NCBI GenBank assembly: GCA_028023455.1
Contig: JAQFVV010012395.1
Location: 8,666,498-8,730,497 of the forward strand
Direction: 5' to 3'
DNA: 64,000 nucleotides
DNA from: Epiperipatus broadwayi
Lineage: Eukaryota > Onychophora > Udeonychophora > Euonychophora > Peripatidae
The notes beneath the pieces were generated by a model. That model was not told the origin of the DNA. It saw only the letters and a list, made by a program, of their open reading frames with translations, and searched no databases. Positions 61,401-64,000 of this stretch are shown piece by piece. Both the position numbers and the translations under genes were made by a program. The first letter of the stretch is position 1. Every line of letters starts with the position of its first letter.

Positions 61401-62450
61401 ATGGAAGGAACTCAGAAAATAGAGGATGCATCCATGCTATTCCAGCTACTAGAAATGTTTAAAGCTGAAAATAAAAAAAAGAGACCAACAAAGAGAAGAT
61501 GATAACAAACAAAGAGAAGAAGAGTGCAAAGAAAGAGAAGAAGATAACAAAAAGAGAGACCAACAAAAAGAAGAGGATAAAAACAAATAATAGAAGAAAT
61601 CAAAGTCAAAATGAGAAAATGGAAAAACAGATTGAAGAAACAAATCAAAGAATAGAGAAACAAATTACAGAAGCATTTGAAAATCAAAATCAAAAAATTA
61701 TACAAATAATTAATCAGATTACTGACCAAATATTGAGTATTAAAAAAAGTCATGGAAAAACTCAAAGGATCTCTGAATGAACAAGAGATCAAGATGGCCC
61801 AAATTTGTGAAGGCATGGATATAGAAAAAATCCATGAATACATGCAAGACCAAGTGGATAGCTTGATTACCCAAGTAAAAGAACTGCAAATAAAAAGTGT
61901 CTGTATGCTGCTAGAACAACATATGCCTGACAAGGGGCAAATAAATGAAAGGATAGAAACAACCCCAAAACAAAATTTAGAAGAAAATCTTCACAAAATT
62001 ACCCAAGAAGTGCCATTAACCAACAACATGCCAGGGATTGTAAACCAGTTCCTCAAAATATGGACATTTTTAGGAAGCTTTAATGAAGCACTTATTGAAT
62101 GCCTGGAAAGTCTAGATAGATACTTCAGCATTAATGCAGTGTCTGAAAAGGAAAAACTGGCAATAGCTTGTAGTTATCTACAGGGTGCAGCACAAGCATG
62201 GTGGGAGTTGCTATTTAATCAGCACACCATTTTCAATGATTTTTAAAAGGCAATTGTAAACTGCCATTGAAATGATGACTGTCAGGAGAGATTCAAATAT
62301 AAGGTGTCACAGGAAAATGTCCACCTGGTAAATCTTATACTCTTCTTCCAAAAACAAGTGGCCAACTTAAGGGCCTTGGCAGCAGATCCACTAACAGAAC
62401 TCCAAATCCTCCAAATGATCTGACATAGTTTTCCCAGATACATTGAGAGG
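61401..62450 (+). pseudogene. Gypsy-like gag remnant
   Basis: Starting at ATG 61401 (MEGTQKIEDASMLFQLLEMF), a Lys/Glu/Gln-rich coiled-coil region passes through at least two frame changes. It leads to the open stretch 61752-62246. There LDRYFSINAVSEKEKLAIAC and LQGAAQAWWELL match the retrotransposon gag (capsid) pattern of Gypsy-type LTR elements. A further frame (CQERFKYKVSQENVH, LILFFQKQVANLRALA) continues it to about 62440. No zinc knuckle, protease or polymerase follows: the sequence is cut where hAT sequence begins. Stops and frameshifts show it is dead. Confidence 0.65.
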
Positions 62451-62454
62451 ATTC

Positions 62455-62700
62455 TGATTGGGATGGATTGGAGCTAGGACTGAATTTCCCACAATTCCTG
62501 AAATGTGATTAAATGTTCTTCTGCCATTCAGCACCATATACTTATGTGAAATGACTTTTTCAGCTTTAATGTATATTAAATCCAAATATAGTTCAATGCT
62601 GAAAAACATTGAAGATGCTTTATATCAAGCAGTCAAACATTTCACCATTATTTAATTTGTTATGCAGCAAAAAACAAGCACATTCATCTCAGTAAAACAT
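62455..62700 (+). pseudogene. hAT transposase C-terminus fragment
   Basis: The plus frame from about 62479 reads TEFPTIPEM, then LNVLLPFSTIYLCEMTFSAL and KSKYSSMLKNIEDAL, ending with a decayed FVMQQKTS. This is the conserved C-terminal dimerisation region of hAT transposases of the SCAND3/FAM200-like kind. Stops at 'tgatta' (62506) and after FTII interrupt it. The N-terminal zinc finger and catalytic domain are absent, replaced upstream by the gag remnant. Confidence 0.72.
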
Positions 62701-62862
62701 GATTTTCTTTCATTAATTTTAATATACTTAAAACAAATCCTAAAACAATTTGTTTTTATATGTATATTGTTTGCCAAAGAAATAAATTATTTATGGGAAT
62801 ATTTATTTCTATTTCTATTTTATATTTAACATCTGGGGTCTTAAAAAATATTGATGATAAAA

Positions 62863-62897
62863 AGGGGTCACAAATGAAGAAAGTTTAAGATGCGCTG
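62863..62897 (+). mobile_element. hAT 3' terminal inverted repeat
   Basis: 'ggggtcacaaatgaagaaag' followed by 'tttaagatgcgctg' has the typical hAT end: reversed, it starts CAGCGCATCTTAAACTTT and leads to GTGACCCC. The matching 5' end is not in the window. If the element was once complete, the 8 bp duplication would be 62898-62905 (atctaaag). Confidence 0.6.
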
Positions 62898-63007
62898 ATC
62901 TAAAGTAATAAACTAAAAGTAATTTTATTTTTAATTTAAAGATGGTTCAGTTTGCACTACCTTTTTCAATTGATTAGCTGAGATTTATTTTAAAATATAT
63001 ATGAAAA

Positions 63008-63157
<150 letters not shown>

Positions 63158-63159
63158 GT

Positions 63160-64000
63160 ACTCTTATACAAATAAAAAAATTACTAGCAGGAATTAAATT
63201 AAACTTTATTTGAAATTTAGCCATAGCTGAATATACTTTCAATGCTGAACACCATAATAATAGTACATAGATTGTGAATTGTTACTTGTCAATCAATGAA
63301 ATTTATTTCAAAACTCATGTTAATATATTATAATACATTAAACATTTATTTAAACCCTATTAGCTCATTGTTGGTTTTAAATAACTAGTGACTTAATATT
63401 TTTTGACTTGTTTGTTTTAATTAACACATGCCTGGAAAACAGTTTTGATTACAAAATTATGATGTTATTTTCTCATGGTAAAAGAATTATGGAATTGTAA
63501 TGTGGGTTTATCTTTGATCTTGTGTAAATCTGCATATGTTGATCCAATTTTAAAAATAAACTTTACCAGAATTTATCAAATTAACAGAGTGGCAAAAAGA
63601 ATTGGATAACTAAATAGTGTAAGCTATTTGTGTATGTTGAATATCTAAAATTTTATCTTTAGATTTATTAATAGTTCTATCTAAATTACATAGCCCTCCA
63701 AAGCTGACACTGATTTGCTTTGCATAAGATTAATTTTTTATATGTCTCTGTTACATCTTCCATATAATTCCAGTTTACTTTTTTACTCTATGGATAAGCT
63801 GTTCATTTCTATTACACAACTATAAACAAATTATCAATATTTAAAATATTATAATAAGAAGAATTAAACAATAATAAAAATAAATGATTTATCTACGGAG
63901 TAAAAGATAAGCTCTGGTGTGGCATAGACTTAAAAGATATATAAATAAAGTTATGTAAAAAGTAACTCAATGTCAGAAGTAATTTCATTTAAAAAATATG
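63160..64000. other. AT-rich stretch, no gene seen
   Basis: No open frame, repeat or RNA gene could be supported up to the window end. Confidence 0.5.

Overview
The window is AT-rich, gene-poor eukaryotic nuclear DNA. It consists mostly of transposable-element remnants, long di- and trinucleotide microsatellites and foldback elements. Nothing looks prokaryotic: there are no operons, ribosome binding sites or rRNA. The mix of RTE, Tx1/L1-like and CR1/Jockey-like LINEs, Penelope-like elements, tRNA-derived SINEs, MITEs, hAT and a Gypsy-like gag suggests an invertebrate animal, perhaps an arthropod. The species cannot be named from sequence alone. A run of exactly 500 N at 49721-50220 marks a scaffold gap.

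Layout, 0-31 kb. A TIR element lies at 345-1112. It is followed by a decayed LINE with an SGNH-esterase-like segment (1262-3590) and a decayed Penelope-like element with a GIY-YIG remnant (3640-5455). A duplicated 320 bp repeat (8063/9745) brackets a MITE with perfect 68 bp arms (8788-9107). A tRNA-derived SINE with a 16 bp target-site duplication is at 10612-10701. A decayed, internally deleted RTE lies at 17610-19527. One candidate exon of an unidentified gene is at 22338-22494. A second Penelope-like remnant on the minus strand (23590-24440) is followed by two ~780 bp direct repeats. The best-preserved gene is an uninterrupted 995-codon RTE endonuclease/reverse-transcriptase ORF on the minus strand (26748-29735).

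Layout, 31-43 kb. A CR1/Jockey-like LINE fragment (minus, 33720-34935) lies beside a chain of trinucleotide microsatellites. Within that chain sit a 5'-truncated Tx1/L1-like LINE (35200-36042) and a nearly complete two-ORF LINE of the same group (36210-42296), in the same orientation. GGT/AGT repeat separates them and AGT repeat follows the second. This looks like repeated insertion of a LINE lineage into trinucleotide repeats and is the most interesting feature of the window.

Layout, 43-64 kb. This part holds a 402 bp foldback (47380-47781) whose ends match a 93 bp foldback at 33045. A third RTE copy runs into the N gap. A 435 bp near-perfect hairpin (54032-54466) lies between two ATT microsatellites. 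A second copy of the SINE has a 12 bp target-site duplication. A CpG-rich segment (about 56465-57110) looks like a promoter and first exon. A decayed Gypsy-like gag abuts the 3' end of a hAT transposon (62455-62897).

Apart from the two candidate host-gene sites, every recognisable coding sequence belongs to a mobile element. Only the RTE ORF is uninterrupted. The Tx1-like LINE carries one in-frame stop in ORF1 and one frameshift in ORF2.
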